A DNA stretch of 64,000 nucleotides from Ustilago trichophora (GCA_900323505.1 OOIN01000020.1:434001-498000); one strand, 5' to 3'. Positions 1 through 10,914 are shown, counted from the first letter of the stretch. Notes: a model not told the origin generated them from the sequence alone. Numbers and translations: made by a program.

Positions 1-43
1 TTATCCAAAGGAGGCGGGTGTTCCACCAACCACTCGACCTTCC

Positions 44-1183
44 ATGGGCGATCAAAAGCTCACCGACTCCAACGTCCCTTCCATCGCTCCCGACAATGCT
101 TGCGATGAGCCCTCGCCTTACGCACCCGGAGGCTTTGGCAAGAAGGCCATTGCTACCGACCCCGTCACCGGTCAAGGCTACGACAAGGTCTACGGTGTCC
201 GACCCAAGACCACTTGGCATCTCAAGCCTGCCTCCGAGCGAACACTCTGGGAGTTCATCGCATCCCAAGATCTCGCACCCGACGTTTGCTACGCCAAGCG
301 CGACGCTTCCGAAAAGCTTCGTGGACCTCCTCCCACCCAACCCATTTGGAAGGAAAACGTCTTCATTCTCACCACCGCTTCATTTGCTCCTCTGATCCAT
401 ACGGCTTGGAACCTCACGTTCCCCAATCACACAATGCACTGGGCCCCTGCGTGGCTCATGTATCACTCCTTCTTCATCATCTTCGCCATCCGCATGATCA
501 AGCGACTTCACTTTTATATGGCCCTGTATGGTACCCTCGACGAGCAGAATCGCGGCCGTGATATGGTAGATGACAAGCACGTCAATCACCTCGGTCAGTC
601 CATCTTCATCTACACCATCTTCCGAACTCTCGCCCCATTCTTGTTGGCCTGGCGAGGCGATATGAGCAACATCTGGACCGGTCTTTCGTGGGCTACGCCC
701 TTGAAGATCGGATGGTGGGAGATCGCTCTCGATTACTGGTTCTACCTTTACCACCGTTCTTGCCACGAGTTTGACTCGCTTTGGTTCATCCACAGACAAC
801 ATCATGCCACCAAACATCCAACCCCCGTTCTCTCGATCCTGGCTGATGACTACCAGGAAGTTCTCGAGATCTTTGTCGTTCCATTCCTTGCTACCAGCAT
901 TTCGCCCAAGATGAGCTTCATCGAGATGTGGCTCGTCGTATGCTACACTCTGTATGTTGAAGCACTCGGACATTCGGGTATCAGGGCTTACTGGGCCCAC
1001 CCTATCCTCGGCGGTGTTTTGGCTCCCTTCGGCATGGAACTCACCGTCGAAGATCATTCTAACCATCACCTATATGGAAAGGCTGGAATGAACTATGGCA
1101 AGCAGACACGAGTGTGGGATAGACTCTTCGGAACCGTGGATCCTCGTCGCGAGACTCAGGAGGTCGGCATCTTCGGGTCATAA
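44..1183 (+). CDS. Fatty acid hydroxylase / sterol desaturase superfamily membrane protein
   Basis: Integral-membrane di-iron oxygenase of the fatty acid hydroxylase superfamily (379 aa from the first ATG in the window). The three histidine clusters of the family are visible: HRSCH at residues 237-241, HRQHH at 250-254, and HSNHH at 338-342, which would ligate two irons on the cytosolic face of the ER. Hydrophobic segments lie near residues 105-130, 140-160, 185-205 and 290-305. The family hydroxylates or desaturates sterols and fatty chains, but I cannot assign a substrate; it does not look like a canonical ERG3 or ERG25. The reading frame stays open from base 2 to the ATG at 44, so the true start may lie outside the window or in an upstream exon. 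The 3' side faces a minisatellite array. Confidence 0.75.
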   Translation: MGDQKLTDSNVPSIAPDNACDEPSPYAPGGFGKKAIATDPVTGQGYDKVYGVRPKTTWHLKPASERTLWEFIASQDLAPDVCYAKRDASEKLRGPPPTQPIWKENVFILTTASFAPLIHTAWNLTFPNHTMHWAPAWLMYHSFFIIFAIRMIKRLHFYMALYGTLDEQNRGRDMVDDKHVNHLGQSIFIYTIFRTLAPFLLAWRGDMSNIWTGLSWATPLKIGWWEIALDYWFYLYHRSCHEFDSLWFIHRQHHATKHPTPVLSILADDYQEVLEIFVVPFLATSISPKMSFIEMWLVVCYTLYVEALGHSGIRAYWAHPILGGVLAPFGMELTVEDHSNHHLYGKAGMNYGKQTRVWDRLFGTVDPRRETQEVGIFGS

Positions 1184-1249
1184 GCCAAGTCGATAATTTG
1201 CACTATATTGTCCGGTTCCGACCAAACGTTGGCAATTTGCGCCAATAGT

Positions 1250-2525
1250 GTTGGTCCTCATCATTGTATTCTGTATCTATTTTATTCTGCTTCTCGTTAC
1301 TAATTCTTTCTGGATCTATTCACGACTTGCCTGTGAACCCGGTGCTCTGGTGACTATGACGGGAGTCCTCCTCGACAAGCTTTACATTGAATTGCATGTG
1401 GCTCTTGTTCCAAACTCATCTTGTTGTGCTTCTCGTTGATAATCTTTTCTGGATCTATTCTCGATAAGTTTTACATTGAATTGCATGTGGCTCTTGCTCC
1501 GAATTCTACAAGGTTGGATCTGTAAAGTAGTCGGCGTAACTTGTCTGTGAACTCAATGCTCTGGTGACTATGATGAGAGTGCTCCTCGACAAGCTTTACA
1601 TCTAACTGCGTGTGGCTCTTGTTCCGAACTCATCTTGATGTGCTTCTTGTTGATAATCTTTTCTGGATCTATTCATAACTTGTCTGTGAACTCGATGCTC
1701 TGGTGACTATGACGGGAGTCCTCCTCGACAAGCTTTACATTGAATTGCGTGTGCCTCTTGTTCCAAACTCATCTTGTTGTGCTTCTCGTTGATAATCTTT
1801 TCTGGATCTATTCACGACTTGTCTGTGAACTTGATGCTCTGGTGACTATGACGGGAGTTCTCCTCGACAAGCTTTACATCTAACTGCGTGTGCCTCTTGT
1901 TCCAAACTCATCTTGTTGTGCTTCTTGTTGATAATCTTTTCTGGATCTATTCACGACTTGTCTGTGAACCCGGTGCTCTGGTGACTGTGACGGGAGTCCT
2001 CCTCGACAAGCTTTACATTCAATTGCATGTGGATCTTGTTCCGAATTCTACAAGGTTGGATCTGTAAAGTAGTCGGCGTAACTTGTCTGTGAACTCGATG
2101 CTCTGGTGACTGTTACGGGAGTCCTCCTTGACAAGCTTTACATTCAACTGCGTGTGCCTCTTGTTCCGAACTCATCTTGTTGTGCTTCTTGTTGATAATC
2201 TTTTCTGGATCTATTCACGACTTGTCTGTGAACCCGGTGCTCTGGTGACTGTGACAGGAGTCCTCCTCGACAAGCTTTACATTCAATTGCATGTGGATCT
2301 TGCTCCGAATTCTACAAGTTCGGATTTGTAAAGTAGTCGATGTAACTTGTCTGTGAATGCGATGCTTTACATTGAATTGCGTGTGGCTCTTGTTCCAAAT
2401 TCTACAAGTTTGGATCTGTAAAGTAGTCGATGTAACTTGTCTGTGAATGCGATGCTTTACATTCAATTGCATGTTGCTCTTGTTCCGAATTCTACGAGTT
2501 CGGATCTGACCAGTAGTCGGTGTGA
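1250..2525. repeat. Minisatellite array with 139-bp and 90-bp periods
   Basis: Imperfect tandem array. The word GCTCTGGTGACT recurs at 1344, 1558, 1697, 1836, 1975, 2100 and 2239, giving spacings of 214, 139, 139, 139, 125 and 139 bp. The 3' end switches to a 90-bp period: TCTAC(A/G)AGTT recurs at 2311, 2401 and 2491. Two alternative linkers are mixed between units, one carrying a TTGTTGTGCTTCT-type block and one carrying TGTAAAGTAGTCGRYGTAAC. The small open frames inside follow the repeat period and are not genes. The array lies between the convergent ends of the hydroxylase gene and GCV2. Confidence 0.9.
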
Positions 2526-2997
2526 CAAGGTGGCGATTGCTGGCGTGCGGGCGACGCAGGTTCTGAAACTCATTTTTAACAGTATTTCCACCTTGCAACG
2601 GGTGACCCAGTGAGCCGAGTCGCTGGCAAACTCGATATTGCAAGTCAAATCACGCTCGCATCCTGTCCATCTATCGACATTTCCCTGCTCAAGCCTCGGA
2701 TCCCCCCTCAGTCCAAGCCAAAACTGCGATTGAGAAAAAAAAAAGATGCGATGCAGATGTTGAACCCCGTTGCAAAACCAACTAACCTCCAAAGGGAAAA
2801 AGAAACAAAAAAATCAAGGAAAAACAGAACCTATAACTATGCATGTCTCGACCAAGCGCCAAATCAGCCGGCTCACGTTGAGTAACCTTATAAAGCAGAG
2901 CAAAAGCGAAAAAGAGAGAGAGAAAGAAAGAGAGATTACAACTAACCTCACCCCTCCACGATCCAAACGTCGAAAAAAAAAAAAAAAAAAACCTTAA
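2526..2997. other. Intergenic, A-rich 3' flank of GCV2
   Basis: No gene is seen here. The stretch becomes purine and A rich towards GCV2 and ends in an uninterrupted A19 run at 2973-2991. On the GCV2 strand this is a T19 tract starting six bases after the stop codon. Confidence 0.6.
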
Positions 2998-5900
2998 TTA
3001 AACATAGTCTTCAACACCCCCACACTCGCAAACGAGGACTCTATCACCAAAAGCATCATCGATCCTAGCCACAGGAGGCCAGAATTTATTCTGTCTCAAC
3101 TGCTTAACAGGATAAACCGCGCGTTCTCTAGAGTACGGACGATCCCAATTTTCAGTGGTGATAGTTTGAATCGTATGCGGAGCATTCTTGAGCAAATTGT
3201 CATCTTTCGGTTGTTTACCTTGACGAATTTCCTCGACTTCGTTACGAATCGAGATGAAAGCTTCAATCAAACGATCGATTTCTTGAAGCGACTCGGATTC
3301 GGTAATCTCGATAAGCAAACCGGTCGAAATGGGCCAAGAGCAGGTAGGTGGATGGAAGCCATAGTCGATAAGACGCTTAGCAAAGTCCATAACTTTCAAT
3401 CCAACGTCTTCGAATTCGGCAACGTCGATGAGCAACTCATGAGCTACGCGACCGCGATCACCGGTGTACTTGAGCTTGTAGTGATCCTTGAGGCGATGTG
3501 CGACATAGTTGGCAGCCAAAAGCGAGGTTTCGGTCGACTTCTTGAGTCCACCCCAGCCAAGCATCTTGATATAGGCCCAGGCGATGGTGAGGATCGAAGC
3601 CGAACCCCAGGGAGCAGCAGAGATGGGGTCAATCGCCATTTCACCTCCAGTCGAGGCAAGAGGATGACCGGGAAGGAAAGGTGCAAGGTGTTCAGCAACA
3701 CAGATGGGTCCTACACCAGGTCCTCCACCACCGTGAGGGATCGAGAAGGTCTTGTGAAGGTTCAAGTGGGTGACATCGGCACCCATAATGGCGGGGTTGG
3801 TGAGTGCGACCTGAGCCTGAAGGTTGGCACCATCGAGGTAGACCTGACCCCCGTTGTCGTGAACAATCTGGAAAGCCTCCTGGATGTCCTTAAAGTAGCA
3901 TCCGGTGGTGGCAGGCTCGGTGATCATGGTAGCAGCCAGCTCGTTCTTGTGAAGTTCAGCCTTGGCTCGTAGATCTTCAAGATCGATGGAACCATCGGCC
4001 TTGGTCTTGACGGGGACGACGCGCATACCGGCCATAATAGCAGAAGCGGGGTTGGTTCCGTGAGCCGAAGTGGGGATCAAGCAAACATCACGTTTGCCTT
4101 CACCCTTGGACTCGTGGTAAGCACGGATGACGGACAAACCGGCAAATTCACCCTGAGCACCCGAATTGGGCTGAAGTGAAACAGCAGGGAAACCAGTGAT
4201 CATGCAAAGGTCACGCTCGAGCTCGCGGATGAGCACGTCGTAACCCTGAGCCTGGTCTTCGGGAGCAAAAGGATGCAACTGCGAAAACTCGGGCTTGGAG
4301 ATGAGCATCATGCTCGAAGTCGAGTTGAGCTTCATGGTGCATGAACCGAGGGGGATCATGGCGTGGACGAGCGAGAGATCCTTGGCCTGGAGCGAGTGGA
4401 TGTAACGGAGCATCTGGGTCTCACTGCGGTGAGCCGAAAAGACGGGCTGCTGGAGGAACTTGGAGGTACGGCTAAAGTCGGGGACAGCGGACAGATCGGA
4501 CGACTCGGCGGCGTTGCTGGGCTGCACCTTGAGGGGCGACGAGATGGTCAGAGTCTCGGCGGAAGTAGCGTCAAGGCCGATGCGGGAAGCAATCTCGATC
4601 AAGTCCTCGGGCTTGTAGGGGACCTCGCCAGACTTGGTAGGCTTGAGGGCGTATGCAAAGACGTTGAGAACATCGGTGAGCTCCTCGATGCTGACGGTCT
4701 CGTCGAGGGTGATACCGACGCGGGTGTCACTGATGCGGCGCAAGTTCAAGCCAGCCTTTTTGGCCTCCTCGTGAACGCGAACGGCACCTACACCGGCCTT
4801 GCTGAGGTCGAGAGTAAGCGTGTCGAAGAAGGCACCGTCGCGGTTGACGACACGAACACCGAGCTCGGTGAGCTCGTGCTTGAGAAGACGGGTGAGGGCG
4901 TGGACCTTGGCAGCAATCTTGCGAAGACCGTCGGGACCGTGGTAGACGGCGTACATGGCCGACATGTTTGCGAGAAGAGCCTGAGCCGTGCAAATGTTGG
5001 AGGTGGCTTTTTCGCGGCGAATGTGCTGCTCACGAGTTTGGAGGGCGAGTCGATAGGCAGGTTCTCCACGAGCGTCCTTGCTGAGACCGACGAGACGACC
5101 GGGGATCTTGCGCTTGATTGAGTCACGGACGGCGAAGAAGGCAGCGTGAGGGCCACCAAAGCCAGGAGGGACACCGAAGCGGGCAGCATTACCGAGGGCA
5201 ATGTCGGCACCCCACTCACCGGGAGGCTTGATCATGGTAAGAGCCAGGAGGTCGGTGGCGGCAATGACCATACCGCCAAAGCGCTTGATCTCGTTGGCAA
5301 GCGCTTCCCAGTCGGTGATGCGACCGTCTACGTCGGGGTACTGGACGAGCGCACCGATAATGTCGTCACGTGGAATCTGGTCGGCAGGAGGTAGACGGTG
5401 ACCATCGGGAGTTCGCAAGTCGGTAGCGACGACCTTGATACCGAAACCTTTGGCTCGCTGACGGAGCACAGCGAGGGTCTGGGGGAGCACACCACGGTCG
5501 ACGAGGAAAGTCTTTCTCTTGCTCTTTGTCTGTCCGTAGGCGAGAATCATGGCCTCGGCGGCGGCGGTGCCTTCATCGAGAAGGGAGGCGTTGGCGAGGT
5601 CGAGGGCGGTGAGCGACTTGACCATGGTCTGGAAGTTGATGAGCGACTCGAGACGGCCCTGAGAGATTTCAGGTTGGTAAGGGGTATAGCTGGTGTACCA
5701 GGCAGGGTTTTCGAGGACGTTTCGGAGGATGACGGGGGGGACGAGAGTGTTTTGGTAGCCCATACCGATCAAGCTCTTGAAAGGACGGTTCATCTTGGCA
5801 ATGGTCTCTGCGCGCTGAGCGAGCTCGCTCTCGGAGAGAGGCTTGATCTGTTCGTAGAAAGCGGCGTCCTCGGCAAGACGAACGCTGGGAGAGACGGTAT

Positions 5901-6207
5901 CAGCAACGAGCTGCTCCATTTGGTTGTAACCAAGAGCCTGAAGCATCTTTGCCGAGTCTTGATCCCTTGGGCCGACATGACGAGCCTCAAAAGTGTCGAG
6001 GGGGGCAAAGATGGATTTGGCAACGTGACGAGCACCGAGCTCGGGGGCATTCTCGGTGGAGCTGAGGGTGGCGAGACCTCGAGGCGTGTTGCGCAAAGTG
6101 AGCGAAGGCGATACCAGAGTCAAACGCGAGCTGGATGCAATGGGAGCGCTCCGGAGGGAACGAGAGGCGGCGATGCGCGATCGTGCCAAGAGGGAGGAAG
6201 CGATCAT
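2998..6207 (-). CDS. GCV2: Glycine dehydrogenase (decarboxylating), P-protein of the glycine cleavage system, mitochondrial
   Basis: PLP-dependent P-protein that decarboxylates glycine and passes the aminomethyl group to the lipoyl H-protein in the mitochondrial matrix. The 1069 aa match the family length (about 1000). Residues 1-60 are an Arg/Ser/Ala-rich presequence without acidic residues until the mature part begins. Two homologous halves follow, each with a PLP-enzyme fold. The Schiff-base lysine is K819 in NLHKTFSIPHGGGGPG, followed by the glycine-rich loop. The single ORF has no visible intron. A (TTGC)n microsatellite starts about 30 bp upstream of the ATG and a T tract follows the stop codon at once. 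Assignment is secure from the length, the presequence and the active-site motif. Confidence 0.97.
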   Translation of the reverse strand: MIASSLLARSRIAASRSLRSAPIASSSRLTLVSPSLTLRNTPRGLATLSSTENAPELGARHVAKSIFAPLDTFEARHVGPRDQDSAKMLQALGYNQMEQLVADTVSPSVRLAEDAAFYEQIKPLSESELAQRAETIAKMNRPFKSLIGMGYQNTLVPPVILRNVLENPAWYTSYTPYQPEISQGRLESLINFQTMVKSLTALDLANASLLDEGTAAAEAMILAYGQTKSKRKTFLVDRGVLPQTLAVLRQRAKGFGIKVVATDLRTPDGHRLPPADQIPRDDIIGALVQYPDVDGRITDWEALANEIKRFGGMVIAATDLLALTMIKPPGEWGADIALGNAARFGVPPGFGGPHAAFFAVRDSIKRKIPGRLVGLSKDARGEPAYRLALQTREQHIRREKATSNICTAQALLANMSAMYAVYHGPDGLRKIAAKVHALTRLLKHELTELGVRVVNRDGAFFDTLTLDLSKAGVGAVRVHEEAKKAGLNLRRISDTRVGITLDETVSIEELTDVLNVFAYALKPTKSGEVPYKPEDLIEIASRIGLDATSAETLTISSPLKVQPSNAAESSDLSAVPDFSRTSKFLQQPVFSAHRSETQMLRYIHSLQAKDLSLVHAMIPLGSCTMKLNSTSSMMLISKPEFSQLHPFAPEDQAQGYDVLIRELERDLCMITGFPAVSLQPNSGAQGEFAGLSVIRAYHESKGEGKRDVCLIPTSAHGTNPASAIMAGMRVVPVKTKADGSIDLEDLRAKAELHKNELAATMITEPATTGCYFKDIQEAFQIVHDNGGQVYLDGANLQAQVALTNPAIMGADVTHLNLHKTFSIPHGGGGPGVGPICVAEHLAPFLPGHPLASTGGEMAIDPISAAPWGSASILTIAWAYIKMLGWGGLKKSTETSLLAANYVAHRLKDHYKLKYTGDRGRVAHELLIDVAEFEDVGLKVMDFAKRLIDYGFHPPTCSWPISTGLLIEITESESLQEIDRLIEAFISIRNEVEEIRQGKQPKDDNLLKNAPHTIQTITTENWDRPYSRERAVYPVKQLRQNKFWPPVARIDDAFGDRVLVCECGGVEDYV

Positions 6208-6237
6208 GTTGGCGTGACTCTACACCTTATGGCAAGA

Positions 6238-6238
<1 letters not shown>

Positions 6239-6274
<36 letters not shown>
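6239..6274. repeat. (TTGC)n tetranucleotide microsatellite
   Basis: About nine perfect TTGC copies in the presumed 5' leader of GCV2, 32 bp upstream of its start codon. Length variation here would change the leader, not the protein. Confidence 0.95.
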
Positions 6275-7011
6275 ACAGCTTGTTTGAGGGGGGGGGAAAG
6301 CAAAGACCAGCTCGCCGTTGGCTTCGATACACGAACGAAGGAAGAAGCCGGTGCAGCGAAATGGATGATGATGGTGGTGGTGGTGGCGAGGAGACGAACG
6401 AGTTGGTTCAGAGTCGAATTACTTTGGATACAGTACACGCTCAGTTTATGTAGTACTCTACAGTAGTTAGTGTTGCGGTCAACTATAGATACGTGCGCTA
6501 TGGAGAGAGAGGAGAGGAGTGAGTTGGTTGCATGCATAATTTGTCCCACGGCACGCACAGAGAGTGTGCTTTATTTATTTATTTATTTTAAAAAAGGTTC
6601 TCTTTCAACACGCGGACTGCCGGACTGAAGGCATCCGAGAGTGGACAGGGTACTGTACAGCTGCTGTAACAGCAGAGCGTGGGGTTGGAATGAACACGCT
6701 TCCCGAATTCGCTCGAGATAACCAATGCCTTTTTTCTTTTTTTTTTTTTTTTTTTTTTCCTTGACAACGTGTTGAAAGTGTCGGCGCTCCAGCTGGGGAA
6801 AATGAAAAACCAGACGATTCTTATTCGCTGTTTCAACACCTTTTTTTTTGCGTCCAACCGGTCAATCCCTTCTGCTTGCTAAGAGAGACAAAACTTTTGT
6901 CTCACGTACCATTGTGACCAGAACATGGCAACAGAACAGTCTATGAATGGTCAGAGTACTGCATTGCAGCAGCACAGAGCACCAAGAATACAGCTACTGC
7001 AATACACCTAC

Positions 7012-7068
7012 AGTATGTACTGTACTGTACTCTATGTGTACAGTACAGTACAGTACAGTACAGTACAA
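7012..7068. repeat. TACTG/TACAG pentanucleotide array
   Basis: TACAGTA, then TACTGTACTGTA, then six or so TACAG units with a strict 5-bp period. Similar but shorter arrays occur at 20982, 30047 and 32617. The unit equals a TA dinucleotide plus the CAG/CTG terminal triplet of the two MITEs in this window. Confidence 0.9.
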
Positions 7069-7827
7069 CTCAGGGTCCTTTTCTTTTTCCAATTTTTTTG
7101 TTTTTTGTCGCGGCGCTCAATCAGTTGCCAGATCAGCACACTTACCATTACAGGCAGTTGAAATTACCTTTAGAGGAAGGACGTCGCGATCTGCTTATCG
7201 TAGGAATTCCTTGCTTTGCTTGCTTCAGCCCTCCATCCCCGCAATACCAATTTTGCTACATTGTGATTCGGTAAGCTAAGCTGCTCTTGAGCTCTCTCTC
7301 TTGGTCAGACTATTGGATCTTGGCGTGTCATTTCGTATCGCATGACCCAGCCTAATCCAACCGACTCGTGTGTTACCATATGCGGTGTCTTGAACAAAGT
7401 CAAGGCTTTCCCGGAACATCACGCGTAATCTGCAACCGCCAAATCCGAATGTGTTGCTTTTCCCGCTTTGTCCATCAATCTCTCTCTCTCTTCCTGTGTG
7501 TCACAATATCCTCCAGGATCGTCCGCCGCAATATCCTCAATAACGTTCGCAACTGACGTCGAGCAAGCCTTGGTATCCGTCCGTGCCATGTCTTCGAGAG
7601 TCAAATGCTGTATAGAATGCTGTCTGCAACCCTGAATGGTTCACCAACACCCGCGTCAACTTTTCCGCTATCTCAGCCGCGGCTCGGATCGGTGATCCTC
7701 CTCTTCAATCGGGCATTCCTCATCAGTCAATTTTGACGACACCATATCTACAGTACAACCTCACACATACTGTATTACTATTGGCATGCTGGCTTGTTGA
7801 CAAAATCAGCTTCGATTGGTTTGGCCA

Positions 7828-10800
7828 CTAAATCCCAAAACTAGGATACTTATTCGCCAATCGTCGCAACTCCAGATCGCAATCCACAATACTCATCTTC
7901 TTTCCCGCCAAGACCATGAATGTCTGATTCGTCTTCTTCATCCCCATCACCGCTACACCATCATCATCATCCCCCCGTTTCCTCCCTCGCCCCTGACGAG
8001 AAGCAGTCCAAGTCTTCCCATTACTGCTCCGTGAAAACGTCTCTACTACACCGTGCTTGCGCATCATCTCCATCGCACCCACACAGTGCGCTTCCGCCAC
8101 CACCTGCACGTCATCTTCCATCTTGGGCTCCCCTTCTTCCAGTGACGATTGAAACGTCAGAGTGGGTCCGTCCAGATGCAGGAATCGCACCGCTGCGTTG
8201 CCGTCGTCACGCTGTTTGACTTTCATCTGCCTGTCATAGTCGTTGAGAATTCGCTGAGACCGACGTAGTAGCTGCCATCCATCATCCAGCACACCTCTAC
8301 TCTCCGATCCGTGCACAGCCAACGATGAACCCGTCGAACAAGGCACCTTTTCAATCAGTATCAGCGTCAGCAGCCGTCGAGTCGTAAATGTCACCCTAAA
8401 CTCTGTACACTGGAACGGATGATCTTGTAGCAACGCCAGGCTCTCATAAGAGATAGGCGTGTCACTGTCGCCAACAAAGCAGCGGAATGATTGAAACGGT
8501 TGCGGTTGCTCGTATCCCCATCCGTCCAATTCAAAATCGTGATGCTCGGATTGGACAGAGATGCCACCCAGCGAAGTATCCAAGGCTGACTCGGCATGGG
8601 ATGCATCGGCCTTCTCCATGGGGCCAAAGATTCCCCCACCGGCAATGGATGGGAGCTTGGGCGAGCATGTCGTGACGGCTGGGTCGGCACCCAGAGCTTT
8701 CGTATTATACCACGCTGCAGAGGTGACAGAGATCGAGGGGAACGCTTTGGCGCTGGCGCTGGTCCGGATGGACGCGGCGTCAGAGCCAATGTGATTATCG
8801 CTTCTGGGCGAGATGGGGTCGGACTCGGTGCGCGTTGCCACTTTAGTATCTGCCTTGAGTTGCGACTCGATCCGCTCGGTCTCAGCCTCGGAGACAGCCT
8901 TGCTGGTGCTGACGATGGCATTCGTAGACTCGTCAATCGACTCGGGAATGGACAAATCCCGCGCATCCTCATCCGTACCCAACGCTTCTGCCAGTTCACT
9001 GACATCCACCTCGGGCTCAAGAATCGATACCTTGGTCACAACGCTCGTGTCTGCATCTGCACCACCGTCGCCATCGGTGTCAAAGCTGGCATCGGCAAAA
9101 CGGTCGCGCTCTGACATGTCTCCATCCTGGTCAGGCTTCGAAGTTGTCTCTTGTGCCGATGAGTCAGCAGCTTCGTTGTTGATTGCAGTAGGTGGAGTTG
9201 GCGCATTTGCCAGCCCCAACGAAGCCCCGATCCCACGAAACGCCAGCTCTGCACCGGTCCACATCTTGCCCCCAGCTTCCTGAATCGGTATCGCGTCGAC
9301 CAGTCTCTGTGAGAAGAGCTGGAGAGGGCTAGATGCCTCTTGCCCGCCGTCGATATCGCCGTCTTCGGGATTCGTAGATGCTTCGATCGGCGACGACGCC
9401 GTCGGAACCACCTCCTCCCGTGCTCTCACCTCAGCTGCACTCAGATCAGCGGTATTGATCGAAATTCCTGAAGCTCCCCGTTCACCAAGGGCGTCTACAG
9501 CCGCCGGCTTTGAGTCCCCCGCCTCGCTACGTGCCGACGAATCGCCGTCACCTCGAAAACCCAGCTTGCCGAGCCCGCTGAAGACACTACCCCAATTCGA
9601 CCAGCGTGTGGACTCTGTAGTAGACGAAGCGTAGCTCGAAGCGCTCGTCGAACGCTGTTGCATAATGGGCGACGAGACAACACGTTTCTTGTTGGTAGAT
9701 GCGGAAAGTAGACCGCTGCGCAGGTCTCTTTTGCTGTTGGTGCTGGAAGAACCACGTTCGCGAATGGCGCCCGATGTGCCTCTTTTGCGCCCATCGCTGT
9801 TGCTCGAGACCGAGGCAGCGCGGAGTAAGTCCCGTTCGCGGTCTAGACCTGTTAGGTGGCTGACAACTCGACGAAGTAGTTCGGCTTTGGTCTCCGGATC
9901 CATGAATTGCTGAGTCGCTGGTATCCGATCTTGTTCCAACTGGTTGTTCTTTGTATAGGATGTGGAATCGTCGCATTCCTCTGCATCATCCTCAAAGCCG
10001 AAACACCCAGCATCAGTAGGCGGCCACAAGACGGCGGTATCCGACAGAATCACCATCTCCCTCTCTCCATGCTTGCCATTCTTCATCCTCTGCGCAGCAT
10101 CCGACTGCATCAGACGGACCAACTTTGATCTAGGTGCCCTGGGCACAACGGGAAATCCTTCCACACATTCTGTAAAGAGGCTTCTCTGCTGCGCCACGTC
10201 GGCGTTGGTGGCTAGTTCCAGATCCCAGCTCCAAGCCCAGACCGAAAAGTACTTTTCCAATGATCTCTCCAGCCCGGCCCTGCCCGCCTTTTGCGACAAG
10301 ATGTGAGCTGGACAACCATTGAGCAGGACCCAGTCTCTCCATGCGCGGCGAATGCTCTCTTCCACCCAGGCATCCGGCAATAGTGCATCGTGATATTCTT
10401 TTGCCACTTTTGCCATAGGAATGGCTGCAGGAGCAGACCGTGTAGTGTAAGGAAGGTCGATACTCGCATGCACCCACATCCCGCTCTCGACCTCGATGAG
10501 GATCATCCGGCGTTTGCTAGAGTGGACGTTCCAGCTCCTCCCGCGCTCCAGGTCATCATCACTATTGCCGATCGGGGAGGCGCCGGAGAGGGTGGGCTTG
10601 GACACCATGCTGCAGAACTCTATCATGCCTTTGGCTACTCCAATCTGGCGAAGCATGCGATCCTTGAGAGCAGCGCGTGCTCTACTGGTGTAAAAGAGGA
10701 TTTGGGCCGCTTCGCGTGCGGTTTCGCGAGCATCTTGGTTGTGCTCCTCGGCTTCGCCAGAGGTGGGGACATCGCGGTTTTTGGGAGGCTTGAGGGCAGG

Positions 10801-10914
10801 GCAGAAGATGGTAAAGTAGGATAGAGTGGCGGGCTTGAATGTAGGCGCAGAAGAAGGTGTGGAAATCGAAGTCGAGGGCGCTCCCAGGGAGGAAAAGGAG
10901 GGCAGGAACGACAT
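7828..10914 (-). CDS. CCZ1: Vacuolar fusion protein CCZ1 homolog
   Basis: Likely CCZ1, partner of MON1 in the GEF complex that activates the Rab7 GTPase Ypt7 on late endosomes and vacuoles. The N-terminal longin-type domain is recognisable (residues about 29-190): LSYFTIFCPALKP, then QILFYTSR, then a KDRMLRQIGVAKGMIEF helix, then a strand that reads ILIEVESGMWVHASIDLPY. These match the order and spacing of the CCZ1/HPS family. Residues about 340-790 are low-complexity Ser/Asp/Glu-rich sequence, which makes this protein (1028 aa) longer than the usual 500-700 aa. The C-terminal 200 residues regain ordered composition, consistent with the second and third longin parts. The single exon ends 550 bp downstream of COP1. 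The call rests mainly on the N-terminal domain. Confidence 0.75.
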   Translation of the reverse strand: MSFLPSFSSLGAPSTSISTPSSAPTFKPATLSYFTIFCPALKPPKNRDVPTSGEAEEHNQDARETAREAAQILFYTSRARAALKDRMLRQIGVAKGMIEFCSMVSKPTLSGASPIGNSDDDLERGRSWNVHSSKRRMILIEVESGMWVHASIDLPYTTRSAPAAIPMAKVAKEYHDALLPDAWVEESIRRAWRDWVLLNGCPAHILSQKAGRAGLERSLEKYFSVWAWSWDLELATNADVAQQRSLFTECVEGFPVVPRAPRSKLVRLMQSDAAQRMKNGKHGEREMVILSDTAVLWPPTDAGCFGFEDDAEECDDSTSYTKNNQLEQDRIPATQQFMDPETKAELLRRVVSHLTGLDRERDLLRAASVSSNSDGRKRGTSGAIRERGSSSTNSKRDLRSGLLSASTNKKRVVSSPIMQQRSTSASSYASSTTESTRWSNWGSVFSGLGKLGFRGDGDSSARSEAGDSKPAAVDALGERGASGISINTADLSAAEVRAREEVVPTASSPIEASTNPEDGDIDGGQEASSPLQLFSQRLVDAIPIQEAGGKMWTGAELAFRGIGASLGLANAPTPPTAINNEAADSSAQETTSKPDQDGDMSERDRFADASFDTDGDGGADADTSVVTKVSILEPEVDVSELAEALGTDEDARDLSIPESIDESTNAIVSTSKAVSEAETERIESQLKADTKVATRTESDPISPRSDNHIGSDAASIRTSASAKAFPSISVTSAAWYNTKALGADPAVTTCSPKLPSIAGGGIFGPMEKADASHAESALDTSLGGISVQSEHHDFELDGWGYEQPQPFQSFRCFVGDSDTPISYESLALLQDHPFQCTEFRVTFTTRRLLTLILIEKVPCSTGSSLAVHGSESRGVLDDGWQLLRRSQRILNDYDRQMKVKQRDDGNAAVRFLHLDGPTLTFQSSLEEGEPKMEDDVQVVAEAHCVGAMEMMRKHGVVETFSRSSNGKTWTASRQGRGRKRGDDDDGVAVMGMKKTNQTFMVLAGKKMSIVDCDLELRRLANKYPSFGI

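Larger units (their letters stand above)
6208..7827. other. Intergenic region with microsatellites and TACAG repeats
   Basis: No convincing gene is seen. The region holds the GCV2 leader with (TTGC)9 at 6239-6274, a T-rich run at 6728-6758, a (TACAG)n array at 7037-7068 preceded by TACTG repeats, and single TACAGTA or TACTGTA sites at 6429, 6459, 6651, 7749 and 7769. A lone ACGCGT occurs at 7421 but is far from any start codon. A 61-codon minus-strand frame at 7419-7604 resembles nothing I know. Confidence 0.6.

Noticed and set aside
2215..2643. 142-codon minus-strand frame with a 30-residue internal repeat
   Set aside because: It is the translation of the 90-bp minisatellite period, which is divisible by three; there is no family resemblance.
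5398..6453. 351-codon plus-strand frame
   Set aside because: It lies antisense inside GCV2, whose identity is certain; the frame is a by-product of GC-rich codon use.
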